A stretch of 64,000 nt of DNA, from positions 1,922,001 through 1,986,000 of the forward strand of contig CAVSAJ010000001.1 of the NCBI GenBank assembly GCA_963725895.1, written 5' to 3'. Both the position numbers and the translations under genes were made by a program. Below are positions 18,161 through 26,559 of this stretch, one piece after another. How positions within the stretch are numbered: position 1 is the first letter of the stretch; the number at the start of each line of letters is the position of its first letter. This DNA is from Bog-473 sp963725895. Its GTDB lineage: Bacteria > Actinomycetota > Acidimicrobiia > Acidimicrobiales > RAAP-2. The notes under the pieces are model-generated. The model made no database searches. It was not told the origin of the DNA and saw nothing but the letters and a program-made list of their open reading frames with translations.

Positions 18161-18198
18161 GGCCGCTCGCGCCGGTGGTTGTCCCGGCGGGAGCGGCC
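18161..18198. terminator. Hairpin between convergent genes
   Basis: GGCCGCTC (18161-18168) pairs with GAGCGGCC (18191-18198), extended by an inner CGCCGG/CCGGCG stem. It lies 3 bp after the acyl-CoA synthetase stop and before the convergent secreted protein gene. There is no T-run, as often in high-GC actinobacteria. Confidence 0.5.
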
Positions 18199-18259
18199 TG
18201 CCTCAACGCCCCCCGCCACGCTCAGACCATGAGATCGAGCGGGCGGCGCCTTCGCCTGC

Positions 18260-19747
18260 CTACTGACCCGACAGCGCCGGGCCGCTCTGACCCGAGCTGT
18301 TGACCGAGGTGGTGCCCGCCGTCGCCGGACCCGTCGCCCCGGTGTTGCCCGAGGTCGTCGTGCCCGACGTGGGGGCGTTGCCCGACTGCGCCGACGAGCC
18401 GGAGTTCGACGACGTGGTGACGGAACCGGACTGGCCACCGTTCCCCGAGTTGCCGGAGATGGCAACCGGGTTGGAGGTGGCGTTGCCGGTGCTGGTCGAG
18501 CCGGTCGAGCCGGTCGAGCCCGACGTCGCCGACGCGTCACCGCACTGCCCGAACAGGGTCACGCACGGAGCGATCACGATGGCCGGTCCGGAGTTCCCCG
18601 AGTTGCCGGAGTTGCCCGAGTTGCCCGACGTCGCTTGCCCGTCGGCCTCGGCGGACCCGGTGTTGCCGGAGTTCGCGTTCCCCGAGCTGGCCTTCGTGAC
18701 GTTGCCGCTCGACGAGGACGCGTTCCCCGTGCTGCCGCCGGTCGTCGAGCCCTTGGCGGTTGAGTTCCCGCTGTCCCCCGACGTCGCCGTCGTGTCGGAG
18801 GTGTCCTGCGCGTTGCCCGTCGAGCCTGAGCCGACGGTCCCGTCGGAGCCCTGGCCCTGCTTCGACCAGCCGTTCGAATCGCCCCAGGGCGATCCAGCCT
18901 GCTGGTTCGACACCGCAGGACCGCTCGCTCCCGAGCTGTTCCACGAGCTCGTGCCCGCGGTGGCCGGTCCGCTATCCCCGGTGTTGCCAGACTGCGTGGT
19001 GCCAACCGTGGGGGCGTTGCCGGACTGAGCCTGCGACCACGAGTTCGAGTCGGTGCTGACCGCGCCGGAGGTGCCGCCGTGGCCCGAGTCGCCGGAAATG
19101 GCGACCGGGTTCGACGTCGCAGACCCCGAATCGGTCGAACCGGTCGAGCCGGTCGAGCCCGATGTGGCCTTGTCCGAACCCGGCGAGCCGAAGCCCGGCG
19201 GGAGCTGACCGAAGCCGCCCTGGGAGCACGAGCAGATCATGGGCATGGGCTGCATCCAGTTGCCCGAAGAGCCGCCCTGGCTGCCCTGAGGGCCACCCTG
19301 GCCGCCAAAGCTCGGGGCCCAGACGAACGCGGGACCGGAGTTACCCGAGTTGCCCGAGTTGCCCGAACTCCCGGACTGCGCCGAACCCTCGGCGGACGCG
19401 TTCCCGGTGTTGCCCGAGTTCGCGTTGCCCGACCCGGCGTCAGTGAAGCTGCCACCCTGGGAGCTCGCGTCGCCAGTCTCGCCACCGGTCGTTGAGCCGA
19501 TGGCCGTGCTGTTGCCGCTGTCCCCCGAGGTGGCCGTGGCGGTGGAACCGTTCGTCGCGCTGCCGGTGTTGCCCGACGTCGCTCCCCCGGTCCCTTGCCC
19601 CTTCGTCGGGTGGTGGTGGGAATGATGGACGTAGTTGCCGTAGTCACTTTGACCCGGCTGGCCTGCTCCGGCGGTTCCGGCCGCCAGGAGGATTGCGCCT
19701 CCGGCGATCCCGGATGCCCAGAGCATCCTTTTGAAATTGATATGCAT
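18260..19747 (-). CDS. Secreted Gly/Ser/Asn/Thr-rich repeat protein with duplicated SGNSGNSGNSGPA module
   Basis: 495 residues of unrecognised family. Start ATG 19747 has AAAGGAAA about 9 nt upstream. A signal peptide (MLWASGIAGGAILLAAGTAG) is followed by a His-rich patch (HHSHHHPTKGQ) and then almost only G, S, N, T, A and Q. The mature chain is two related modules of about 220 residues. Each contains TSGDSGNSTA, GNANSGNTG, SGNSGNSGNSGPA, an interruption with two cysteines (MICSCSQ in one, APCVTLFGQCG in the other), ATSGSTGSTGST, SNPVAISG and SGNTG..GPATAGT. No membrane anchor or LPXTG-type motif. It could be an extracellular matrix or structural protein. A 222-bp structured leader precedes it. 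Confidence 0.8.
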   Translation of the reverse strand: MHINFKRMLWASGIAGGAILLAAGTAGAGQPGQSDYGNYVHHSHHHPTKGQGTGGATSGNTGSATNGSTATATSGDSGNSTAIGSTTGGETGDASSQGGSFTDAGSGNANSGNTGNASAEGSAQSGSSGNSGNSGNSGPAFVWAPSFGGQGGPQGSQGGSSGNWMQPMPMICSCSQGGFGQLPPGFGSPGSDKATSGSTGSTGSTDSGSATSNPVAISGDSGHGGTSGAVSTDSNSWSQAQSGNAPTVGTTQSGNTGDSGPATAGTSSWNSSGASGPAVSNQQAGSPWGDSNGWSKQGQGSDGTVGSGSTGNAQDTSDTTATSGDSGNSTAKGSTTGGSTGNASSSSGNVTKASSGNANSGNTGSAEADGQATSGNSGNSGNSGNSGPAIVIAPCVTLFGQCGDASATSGSTGSTGSTSTGNATSNPVAISGNSGNGGQSGSVTTSSNSGSSAQSGNAPTSGTTTSGNTGATGPATAGTTSVNSSGQSGPALSGQ

Positions 19748-19969
19748 GACTGAAGAATTTCCTTTCGAAGTCGTCCCAGGGCCCACGTGGCCGCTGGGAG
19801 TCCCCGGACCGATCTGGTCCGCGGGAGTTCCTGATCTCTGACCCAAGGGCGGCTTTCTCCACCCCGTGTCCCTGAGGGCAAGGCGAGGAGGCCCGCGTCC
19901 GCGAGCGCGTCCTCGGGTCGTTGCGCGTCGGACCCCTGGCCCGAGCGGTACGTCGGAGTGGCGAAGGGG
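19748..19969 (-). other. Leader region with strong hairpins upstream of the Gly/Ser/Asn-rich protein
   Basis: 222 bp between two same-strand secreted protein genes. Read on the minus strand it holds a GGACC...GGTCC hairpin (4-nt AGAT-type loop region) and directly after it a longer stem, TCCCAG-GGCC closing on GGCC-CTGGGA with one bulged C, then the AAAGGAAA ribosome site. It could be a terminator/attenuator of the upstream gene or a structured 5' leader. I could not match it to a known riboswitch consensus. Confidence 0.35.
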
Positions 19970-21118
19970 CTAACCCGGCGGGACCGTGATGGTCACCGGC
20001 CGAGCCACAACCTGCTCGCCGGATCGGTAGACACGTCCGCTGAACTCTGGCGGGCGCCAGGGGCCGTTCCGCTCGCCCATGTAGCCGCCCGCGCTGCCGC
20101 CGCCAGTGTGACCGGGGCCACTCGACGAACCCGACTCGACCGGTGCACCCGGAACCTGGAGCGGCGCATGAGTTGGGGGAACGGGAGCTGGGACAGGTCG
20201 GAGGGGAAGACCGATTACGTTGCCATCCGCATCGGTCGCGTCGCGTCCTCCGACACGCCCTGGGTCGAGACGTGACGTCTGAGTGGTCGAAGCGGCCGAA
20301 GGCGGCGCCGGGGAGGTGAATGCCAGCAGCAGACCGGACGCGACGGGAGCGGTCTGCGCGGACACAGCCGGGGTCACTTGCTCCTCGCCCGTGGAGCCCG
20401 GAGAAGGCACTGTGGCACCCGCGGGGACACCCCCCGTAAGAACGTCCGTCAGCGCTGTGCTCGGTGTCCCGCTCAAGTCCGTGAGAGAAACCGCCTCGGC
20501 GGCGACGGTGACCGGGGTCGCGACCAGAGCAATGGATTGGGCGACCGGGTTGACGAGCGGGGCCACCGCTTGCGTCGCCTGATCCACCGCGTTGGTGACA
20601 GGAGCAACGGCGTGCGTCGCCTGATCCACCGCGTTGGTGACCGGAGCGACGGCCTGCGTTGCGTGGCTGGTGAGCGCACCCACTGTCGAGGTGGCCGCTG
20701 TCAGCAACGACCCGGCGGCCGGTGACCGATCGCTCGCGGGTGTGGCCGCAGTACTCGTTGGATTCGTTTTCGTCGTGTCGTCGGCGCTCGGCGCGGTTGC
20801 GACGTCTGGGACGGACGTGGCTGTCGCAGTCGTCGTCTGAGTGGCAGTGTTCACAACCGTCGTGAGGGCACCGGAGATCCCGGTCGCCGCACTTCCGATG
20901 TTCGATACCCCCTCCGACGTCACCGACGTAATGGGTTGGAGAAGATCCGTCGAGACCGGAGCGGGAGACGACGAGCCCGAGGTCGCCGCCGATGCCGTCC
21001 CATGGAACAGGAGGGAAAGACCGAAGACGAACGCGAAGCCGATGCCGAGCAGCAGCATCCGCTGTCGAGTCACCACGTGCGCCAGACCGCCCGAGGGGGC
21101 CGCCACCATCCGCCTCAT
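19970..21118 (-). CDS. Secreted Ala/Val/Thr-rich protein of unknown function
   Basis: 382 residues from ATG 21118. An N-terminal signal-anchor-like segment (MLLLGIGFAFVFGLSLLFHG, cleavage near TASAA) is followed by an Ala/Thr/Ser/Val-rich chain. In its centre a 14-residue unit (AVAPVTNAVDQATH/Q) is repeated two to three times, suggesting amphipathic helices; the C-terminus is Pro/Gly-rich with WRPPEFSGRVYRSGEQVV and ends PVTITVPPG. No catalytic motif, cysteine pair or anchor is visible. It lies upstream of, and may be co-expressed with, the Gly/Ser/Asn-rich protein. Another possible start is GTG a few codons downstream (VTRQRMLLLG). Confidence 0.7.
   Translation of the reverse strand: MRRMVAAPSGGLAHVVTRQRMLLLGIGFAFVFGLSLLFHGTASAATSGSSSPAPVSTDLLQPITSVTSEGVSNIGSAATGISGALTTVVNTATQTTTATATSVPDVATAPSADDTTKTNPTSTAATPASDRSPAAGSLLTAATSTVGALTSHATQAVAPVTNAVDQATHAVAPVTNAVDQATQAVAPLVNPVAQSIALVATPVTVAAEAVSLTDLSGTPSTALTDVLTGGVPAGATVPSPGSTGEEQVTPAVSAQTAPVASGLLLAFTSPAPPSAASTTQTSRLDPGRVGGRDATDADGNVIGLPLRPVPAPVPPTHAPLQVPGAPVESGSSSGPGHTGGGSAGGYMGERNGPWRPPEFSGRVYRSGEQVVARPVTITVPPG
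20571..20654. repeat. Two tandem 42-bp units inside the Ala-rich secreted protein gene
   Basis: Copies start at 20571 and 20613 (each beginning TGCGTCGCCTGATCCACCGC) and encode the 14-residue repeat; a more degenerate third copy follows. The near-identity of the DNA indicates recent duplication. Confidence 0.8.
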
Positions 21119-21509
21119 AGGTGGTTCGATGCCCACTGGCTTGTTGATGAAACGTTGAGAAACGAGAGAGTTGAACTTTCTTTGGTGAACGACGGAGCGA
21201 GTGCCACACGATCCCCGACGCTCTGTGCTCCGAAGAGCACGCGTTTTTGTGCCGCTCGTCACGACCGCAGCCAGCACCTTCTGTTCTGCGGTGCCCCAGG
21301 TGTTTGCGCTACGCGTGAAACCACCCTCGAGCATCCCTCTTCGTCACACTCGCCTGGCGTTAACACCGCTCGGCCCGCGGGATCGCTCGGGACCCTCGGC
21401 ATTTAGCCGACCTTGAGTGTTAACACGCCATTGCGTCATAGGGGGAACGCGCGAGTCGGATGCTTGAAGGGCGAAACAATGCTCTTCGACGCGGGACGCG
21501 CGCGAACGC
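21119..21509. other. 391-bp intergenic region with two GTTAAC palindromes
   Basis: No gene is convincing here. It contains the sites GGCGTTAACACCGC (core 21359-21364) and GAGTGTTAACACGCC (core 21419-21424), which match the palindrome repeated around 35.0-36.2 kb. The stretch is more AT-rich than its surroundings and must hold the promoter of the secreted protein gene at 21118 and the 3' end of the HAD gene at 21510. Confidence 0.5.
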
Positions 21510-22249
21510 TCAGACGGAGATTCCGTCGGGCACCGATCCTCCGAGGACCTCGAGGATTCTGATGACGCCGCTCAGGTCTTCGATCCTGAGGTCTCCCGGC
21601 TCGAGCGGTGGTGCCACCGTCTCTTCGCGTTCGTCCGCGCGCCAGACGTGCGCCGCGGCCATCCCGCATCGGCGCGGACCACGCACGTCTGGCTCCCAGG
21701 AATCGCCGACGAAGAGCACCTCGGTGGGTGCGACGCCGAGTGCCTCGAGCGACCGGGCGTAGATCCCCGGGTGCGGCTTGCGCGCTCCACACGCGCCGAG
21801 GTGATGCCGGCGTCGACGAGGTGGAGCAGTCCGACCTCGTCCAGGTAGGCATTGAGCTCCCAGCCCCAATTCGAGCAGACACCGACAGTGAGTCCCGCCT
21901 GACGAAGCGCGATGAGTGTCGCGGCCGCCTCGGGGTACGCCACCATCTGTCCCTGGTCGGTCTGGCGCAGTCGGTCGACGACGGCCTCGACGTCCGTCCC
22001 GCTCACGCCGCCCGCCGTGGTGAGGTCGCGCAGTCGTTCGCGCACCCACGCCTCGTAGGCGTCCTCGCTCACCGAATGCTCGGCGTGCTCGACACCGTCG
22101 TAGCGATGGAAGTAGTCGCCGAGCACCTCTGGGTCCAGGGCGTAGCCGAGGGCAGCGAAGACAGCCCCGTAATCGGACGCGTTGGGGTCGGCCCACCGGG
22201 CGAGGGTGCCGTAGAAATCGAAGATCACGGCGGTGACCACGCTGCACAT
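21510..22249 (-). CDS. HAD-superfamily hydrolase, frameshifted
   Basis: HAD subfamily IA hydrolase. From ATG 22249: nucleophile motif VIFDFYGTLARW, cap domain, VGVCSNWGWELNAYLDEVGL (motif II with Ser/Asn), then after a frameshift near 21785-21795 the segment ARKPHPGIYARSLEALGVAP with the conserved Lys and FVGDSWEPDVRGPRRCGM (motif IV). Adding one G to a GG pair restores the frame. About 246 residues. Only FDFYGT rather than FDxDxT is present, as in several 2-haloacid dehalogenase-like and phosphatase members. Divergent from lepB; substrate unknown. Confidence 0.8.
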
Positions 22250-22263
22250 ACTGACCGCCCCGC

Positions 22264-22296
22264 GTGACACGTCACATTCTGGGAGCCGGGTAATAC
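22264..22296 (+). promoter_or_regulatory. lepB promoter: inverted repeat GTGAC-AC-GTCAC and -10 TAATAC
   Basis: A 12-bp inverted repeat (22264-22275) lies at about the -35 position of a TAATAC -10 box (22291-22296), 10 nt before the ATG of lepB. The repeat may be a regulator site shared with the divergent HAD gene. Confidence 0.45.
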
Positions 22297-22306
22297 TTCT
22301 CTCGCA

Positions 22307-22942
22307 ATGGACGTCGACGACCAGCCGGCCCACGCGCCGGCCCCGCCGACGGGCCGGGGCCGCCACGTCAAGGAGCGCGGGGGGTCGAGCCGCTGGATCG
22401 TGGAGCTCGTCGGCGTCGTCGTCGTGGCGGTCATCGTCGCCGTCATCCTGCGTGCCTTCGTCGTCGCCACCTACTCCATCCCCTCGGGCTCCATGGAGCC
22501 GACCCTCCAGATCGGGGACCGGATCGTGGTGGACAAACTGGCCTACCACCTCCACGGCATCGGCCGGGGGGACATCGTCGTCTTCTCGACCCCGCCGCTC
22601 GAGGATTGCGCCGGGCCGCCGGTGTCCGATCTCGTCAAGCGCGTCATCGGCCTACCCAACGAGACCATCTCGCTCTCTGACGGCAAGGTCTACATCGACG
22701 GCCGCTTCCTTCCTCAGCCCTGGTTGCCGGCGGCGGCGCGCGATGCCACGTACGCCGGCCCGTCAGGCGCGCCCTACTCGTTGCGCCATCCCTATCGGAT
22801 CCCTTCTGGAGAGGTCTTCGTGATGGGCGACAATCGGACCGAGTCCTGCGACAGCCGCTACTGGGGACCCGTGCGAGAGTCGACCATCGTGGGCAAGGTC
22901 GACTTCCGGATCTGGCCGCTGTCGCGGCTGGGCTTCTTCTAG
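22307..22942 (+). CDS. lepB: Signal peptidase I
   Basis: Membrane serine protease that removes Sec and Tat signal peptides. 211 residues: a short cytoplasmic tail, one transmembrane helix (ELVGVVVVAVIVAVILRAFV), then the catalytic domain outside. Catalytic Ser in YSIPSGSMEPTL, general-base Lys in DLVKRVIGLP, box E GDNRTESCDSRYWGPV. It is the likely processing enzyme for the many exported proteins in this window. The stop TAG shares CTAG with the stop of the convergent DUF3052 gene, so the ends overlap by 4 bp. Confidence 0.96.
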   Translation: MDVDDQPAHAPAPPTGRGRHVKERGGSSRWIVELVGVVVVAVIVAVILRAFVVATYSIPSGSMEPTLQIGDRIVVDKLAYHLHGIGRGDIVVFSTPPLEDCAGPPVSDLVKRVIGLPNETISLSDGKVYIDGRFLPQPWLPAAARDATYAGPSGAPYSLRHPYRIPSGEVFVMGDNRTESCDSRYWGPVRESTIVGKVDFRIWPLSRLGFF

Positions 22943-23373
22943 TCGCCTGCGGCGCGGCGCTCGCGGCGCTCGCGGCGCACGCGGCGCTCGCGGCGCCAGA
23001 CCACGCGCAATCCGGACCACGTCTCGTCGATCGCACACACCTTGTTGTCGACCAGCCCGAGCGGCAGCGATAGGGCGCGGACGACGTCCTCATTCACGGT
23101 CGTAGCCTTGCCCGAGGCGCGCTTGGGCCAGGCGACCCACAGCCCGCCGTCGGGGAAGATCATGTCGCCGAGCACACCGATGCGACGTTCGAGCTCGCGC
23201 TGTTCGGTGAAGAAGGCCACGACCACGTCGGCCGGGCCGCGGGCCTGGCGCTTGATCCTCACCCCGCTCGGGAGGGGGCCGATCACGCCGGGCGGCGCGG
23301 CGACCAGGGCCAGGGTCGAACCCTCGCCGATCCCGAGCTTCTTGGCGAGCGGGGTGCCGCTGTAGCCGGCCAT
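22939..23373 (-). CDS. DUF3052 family protein
   Basis: 144 residues, actinobacterial DUF3052. Seen: MAGYSGTPLAKKLGIGEGST, DVVVAFFTEQRELERRI, PDGGLWVAWPKRASG, VVRALSLPLGLVDNKVCAI, and WSGLRVVWRRE, all typical of the family. Function unknown; in other actinobacteria it often lies near aceE. The C-terminal tail RRERRVRRERRERRAAGD is encoded by a 9-bp tandem repeat and is longer and more basic than I expect for the family. The start codon overlaps the stop of the upstream methyltransferase gene (cat/tca at 23371-23375). Confidence 0.92.
   Translation of the reverse strand: MAGYSGTPLAKKLGIGEGSTLALVAAPPGVIGPLPSGVRIKRQARGPADVVVAFFTEQRELERRIGVLGDMIFPDGGLWVAWPKRASGKATTVNEDVVRALSLPLGLVDNKVCAIDETWSGLRVVWRRERRVRRERRERRAAGD
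22954..22998. repeat. Five tandem 9-bp units (GCGGCGCTC)
   Basis: Units at 22954, 22963, 22972, 22981 and 22990 with single changes in the third and fifth. They encode the basic tail of the DUF3052 protein and can vary in number by slippage without breaking the frame. Confidence 0.85.
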
Positions 23374-24188
23374 CAGGGTCGATCGTTGATCGCCTGGTAC
23401 ACCCGGAAGGCAAGGGGGTACTCGTAGAGGTCGGGTCCGACGACGAATCGCTCGAGAAGCTCCTCGAGCAGCGCACTCGCCTCGACCTCGCGCTCGGGCG
23501 GCACGCCCATCAGCGGCAAGAGGGAGCGGTCTGCGACGGCGCTGGCCGGCGCACGCACAGTGGTCTCGTGCGACGTGCCCTCGACGGCACCGAATCCCGC
23601 ACCCTCGAGGAGCTCGCGCACGTACTCGTCGTCACCGAGGGCGAAGGGACCGACCGGGCTCTTGCCCGGCGCGGGGATGCGCGGCGGGGGAACCAACGGC
23701 CGCAGCGCGGTCCCCGGGTGCCAAGGGTTCGCCTCGACGCCCTGCCAACAGGCGAAGACGAAGCGGCCACCGGGGACGACGGCGCGCCTGATGGCGACGA
23801 AGGCCGCCGTCGGCTCGTCGAAGAACATGACGCCGAACTGGGAGACGGCCACGTCGAAGGGTGCCCCCTCGAGCGTGCCCGTCTGGACGTCCGCCTGCAC
23901 GAAGCGCGTCCCGGAGACTCCGGCCGCGGCGGCGCGGGTGCGGGCCAGCTCGAGAAGCGCAGCGGAGAGGTCGAACCCGACCGCCTCGCCGCCCGGTGCC
24001 ACCGAGCCTGCCAGCGCGATCGTCAGGCCGCCGCCACCGCAGCCGATGTCACAGAATCGCTGGCCCGGCCGGGCGTCGACGGCTTTCACCAGGTACGGCG
24101 TCACCACCTCGGTCAGGCGCTCTCGTTTGGGCCATGCCGTCACCCACCGCTCGTCGTTCCAGCGACTGGTCTCTGCCTCGTTGGCCAC
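23373..24188 (-). CDS. SAM-dependent methyltransferase (class I)
   Basis: 271 residues from GTG 24188, a start set by TACCGT 8 nt upstream on the minus strand. Rossmann-fold methyltransferase: motif I RFCDIGCGGGGLTIALAG, the acidic ribose-binding turn GFDLSAALLELA, FVQADVQTGTLEGAPFDVAV, and RRAVVPGGRFVFACWQG. Resembles UbiE/COQ5-like or SmtA-like enzymes with a C-terminal lid; substrate unknown. Divergently transcribed from the F420-type oxidoreductase at 24231, and followed by DUF3052 with overlapping codons. Confidence 0.9.
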   Translation of the reverse strand: MANEAETSRWNDERWVTAWPKRERLTEVVTPYLVKAVDARPGQRFCDIGCGGGGLTIALAGSVAPGGEAVGFDLSAALLELARTRAAAAGVSGTRFVQADVQTGTLEGAPFDVAVSQFGVMFFDEPTAAFVAIRRAVVPGGRFVFACWQGVEANPWHPGTALRPLVPPPRIPAPGKSPVGPFALGDDEYVRELLEGAGFGAVEGTSHETTVRAPASAVADRSLLPLMGVPPEREVEASALLEELLERFVVGPDLYEYPLAFRVYQAINDRP

Positions 24189-24196
24189 GGCGACAC

Positions 24197-24222
24197 ACGG
24201 TAACCGGAGCAATCAGTAGGGT
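24197..24222. promoter_or_regulatory. Back-to-back leaderless promoters
   Basis: On the minus strand TACCGT (24202-24197) lies 8 nt before GTG 24188; on the plus strand TAGGGT (24217-24222) lies 8 nt before GTG 24231. Two divergent genes are thus served by -10 boxes only 14 bp apart, with their upstream promoter elements necessarily overlapping. Confidence 0.5.
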
Positions 24223-24230
24223 TCGGCACC

Positions 24231-25107
24231 GTGCGCGTCGGCCTCGTCATCCTCCCCACCGACCGCTGGCGCGAGGCTCGCCGACAGTGGGAGTGGGCCG
24301 ACCGCGTCGGCTTTTGCACGATCTGGACCTACGACCACATTCGCTGGGGCGGCATGCCCGAGGGGCCATGGCACGCCGCGGTCCCCGTCCTCGCGGCCGC
24401 GGCGACCGTCACGACGAGCGCCAGGCTGGGCACGCTGGTCGCCACGCCGAACTTCCGCCATCCGGTTACGCTTGCCCGCGACGCCCTGGCCCTTGACGAC
24501 ATCAGCGACGGGCGCTTCGACCTGGGTGTGGGCCCGGGGAGCGAGGGCTTCGACGCACAGCGCGCTCGGCCAGGACCCCCCGAGTCCGTCGCACCGCCTG
24601 GAACGCTTCGCCCAGTTTCTCGAAGTCTTGGTGCCGATCATCGAGGGCGACGCGACCACACGCCACACCGCGCGCACCGAGCACTACGCGGCGGCGGAGG
24701 CGCCCAGCACACCTGGCGCGCTGCAGCGCCCTCTCCCGCTCACGGTCGCTGCCGGCGGCGCCAAGGGCATGGCGCTCGTGGCGCGCTACGCGCGCCAGTG
24801 GGTGACCATCGGCCCGACGGGTCCGCTCGAGCGCACCCCCGAGACGATCCTCCCCGCGGTGCGCCTCCAGCTCCACCCGCTCGAGACGGCGTGCACAGCT
24901 GCCGGCCGCGACATGGCGAGCATGGGCAAGGTGTTGCTGTGGATGCCTGCGGAGCCGGCCATCGACTCGCTCGAGCAATTCAGGGAGCTCGCCGCGCCGT
25001 ACGCCGAGCTCGGCTTCGACCAGATCGTGCTCCACCACCCCGACCAGACCGGCCCCTTCGGCGGAAACGTCGCCGCGTTCGAGCAGATAGCAGCGTCGTA
25101 TTGCTAG
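24231..25107 (+). CDS. F420-type luciferase-like (LLM) oxidoreductase, frameshifted
   Basis: TIM-barrel oxidoreductase of the luciferase-like family. From GTG 24231: VGLVILPTDRWREARRQWEW, FCTIWTYDHIRWGGMP, ARLGTLVATPNFRHPVTLAR, DDISDGRFDLGVGPGSEGFD; a frameshift near 24555-24562 is followed in another frame by ALGQDPPSPSHRLERFAQFL, RPLPLTVAAGGAKGMALVAR and ELGFDQIVLHHP, completing the barrel at 25107. About 291 residues after correction. The start is supported by the TAGGGT box. Possibly F420-dependent; substrate unknown. Confidence 0.82.
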
Positions 25108-25224
25108 GGGGGTTGCAACGAGCAGGGTCCAAGCGCATTCGACAACCGCGAGCACACACGGGTCGCCGAGGCCCGATGGGGGAACTAGAACAACGGACGG
25201 ACAACTGAATTTGGGGGTGTGCGA

Positions 25225-26526
25225 ATGAATCGGAACGGAGCCCTCCTTCGTGGTGTGCTGGCGTTGGCTGCCGCGGTGACGATGTCAACAGCAGGAGTGG
25301 TCGCATTCGCCGGCGAAGCAAGCGCGGCAGCGGCGCTCACGGTGACACCAAACACCGGCCTACAACCGACCGGTTCGACGGTCGTCAGCGTCTCGGGCAC
25401 GGGCTTCGCCCACGGCTCAATTGGCGGCATCACCGAGTGCAACACCGACCCCAGTCAGCCCACCATCATGGTCGAGGGCAGCCCGGTGTCCGTGTCGTGC
25501 AGCAACCCACTGTCGGCTCTCGCGACGACCGACAGCAGCGGCAACCTGCCGCCGACCTCGTTCAGCGTGGTGACCGGAACCGTGGGACCCCCGGCCACGG
25601 GCACCGACTCGAGCGGCGGCAATGCCGCCACCGACGCGGCGAAGTATCCCTGCCCGCCCACCACGGCGCAGCAGGCGGCCGGGGACACCTGCACCATCAC
25701 CTTCGCGGACGCGGCGGGGGACCAGGCAACCGCCACCATCACGTTCGCCGGACCCTGCGTCGCCCCTCCTGGCGCGCACGGGTATGACATGACCGCCTCC
25801 GACGGAGGTGTGTTCAGCTTCGGGACCCTCCCCTATTGCGGCTCGGCCGGTGGGACCAAGCTCAATAAGCCCGTGGTCGGCATGGCCCTCACACACAACG
25901 GCGGCGGCTACTGGCTGGTGGCCTCCGACGGCGGCGTCTTCAGCTACGGGAATGCGTCGTTCTTCGGTTCGGCGGGCGGCACCAAGCTCAACCAGCCCGT
26001 CGTCGGAATGGCCGCCACTCCCGACGCGGGCGGGTATTGGCTGGTCGCCGCCGACGGTGGCGTCTTTAGTTACGGCGACGCCGTCTTCCACGGCTCGGCG
26101 GGCGGCACGAAGCTCAACAAGCCGATCGTCGGGATGGCCGCGACCGCTGACGGCGGCGGCTACTGGCTGGTGGCCTCCGACGGCGGCGTCTTCAGCTACG
26201 GAGATGCCGTGTTCCATGGCTCGGCCGGTGCCACCGCTCTCGCGAAGCCGATCGTCGGGATCGCCGCGTCACACGACGGCGGCGGGTATTGGTTGGTGGC
26301 CTCCGACGGGGGCGTCTTCAACTACGGCGATGCCAACTTCTACGGCTCGGCGGGCGGCTCCCCGCTGAGTAGCCCGATTGCGGCGATTGCGGCGAGCAGC
26401 GACGGTCTGGGCTACTACCTCATCGGCGCCAACGGTGGCGTCCTCATGTACGGCGACGCGCAACCCTTTGGCTCCTTGGGGTTGGTCACCTTGAACCAAC
26501 CGATTGTGGGCGCCGCCGCCATGTGA
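25225..26526 (+). CDS. Secreted protein: Ig-like domain plus six 42-residue GYWLVASDGGVF repeats
   Basis: 433 residues. Start ATG 25225 (GGGGGT upstream; in-frame GTG 25219 is the alternative). Signal peptide ends near ASAAAALTVTP. Residues about 35-180 resemble the neocarzinostatin-like or IPT-like Ig module (LTVTPNTGLQPTGSTVVSVS, paired cysteines, YPCPPTTAQQAAGDTC), the same module found in the sortase substrate at 33338. Then six 42-residue repeats (codon starts 25780, 25906, 26032, 26158, 26284, 26410) with GYWLVASDGGVFSYGDAVFH and LNKPIVGMAAT, the last truncated at the stop. This may form a six-bladed propeller. No C-terminal anchor. Binding partner unknown; a surface adhesin role is a guess. 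Confidence 0.85.
   Translation: MNRNGALLRGVLALAAAVTMSTAGVVAFAGEASAAAALTVTPNTGLQPTGSTVVSVSGTGFAHGSIGGITECNTDPSQPTIMVEGSPVSVSCSNPLSALATTDSSGNLPPTSFSVVTGTVGPPATGTDSSGGNAATDAAKYPCPPTTAQQAAGDTCTITFADAAGDQATATITFAGPCVAPPGAHGYDMTASDGGVFSFGTLPYCGSAGGTKLNKPVVGMALTHNGGGYWLVASDGGVFSYGNASFFGSAGGTKLNQPVVGMAATPDAGGYWLVAADGGVFSYGDAVFHGSAGGTKLNKPIVGMAATADGGGYWLVASDGGVFSYGDAVFHGSAGATALAKPIVGIAASHDGGGYWLVASDGGVFNYGDANFYGSAGGSPLSSPIAAIAASSDGLGYYLIGANGGVLMYGDAQPFGSLGLVTLNQPIVGAAAM
25780..26526. repeat. Six tandem 126-bp coding repeats
   Basis: In-frame units of exactly 126 bp start at 25780 and every 126 bp afterwards; copies 2-4 are nearly identical in DNA over long stretches, which indicates recent duplication or gene conversion. 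The gene at 8251-10176 has the same unit length but more diverged copies. Confidence 0.9.
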
Positions 26527-26559
26527 CAGCGGCGCGCCCAGCGCGGCGTGCCGAGAATT

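Noticed and set aside
19748..19969. c-di-AMP or c-di-GMP riboswitch before the Gly/Ser/Asn-rich protein
   Set aside because: The hairpins are present but the conserved core nucleotides that I know for these classes could not be located.
19644..21209. 521-codon minus-strand open frame overlapping two secreted protein genes
   Set aside because: Out of frame with both signal peptides, Arg/His/Cys-rich, and without a plausible start or domain.
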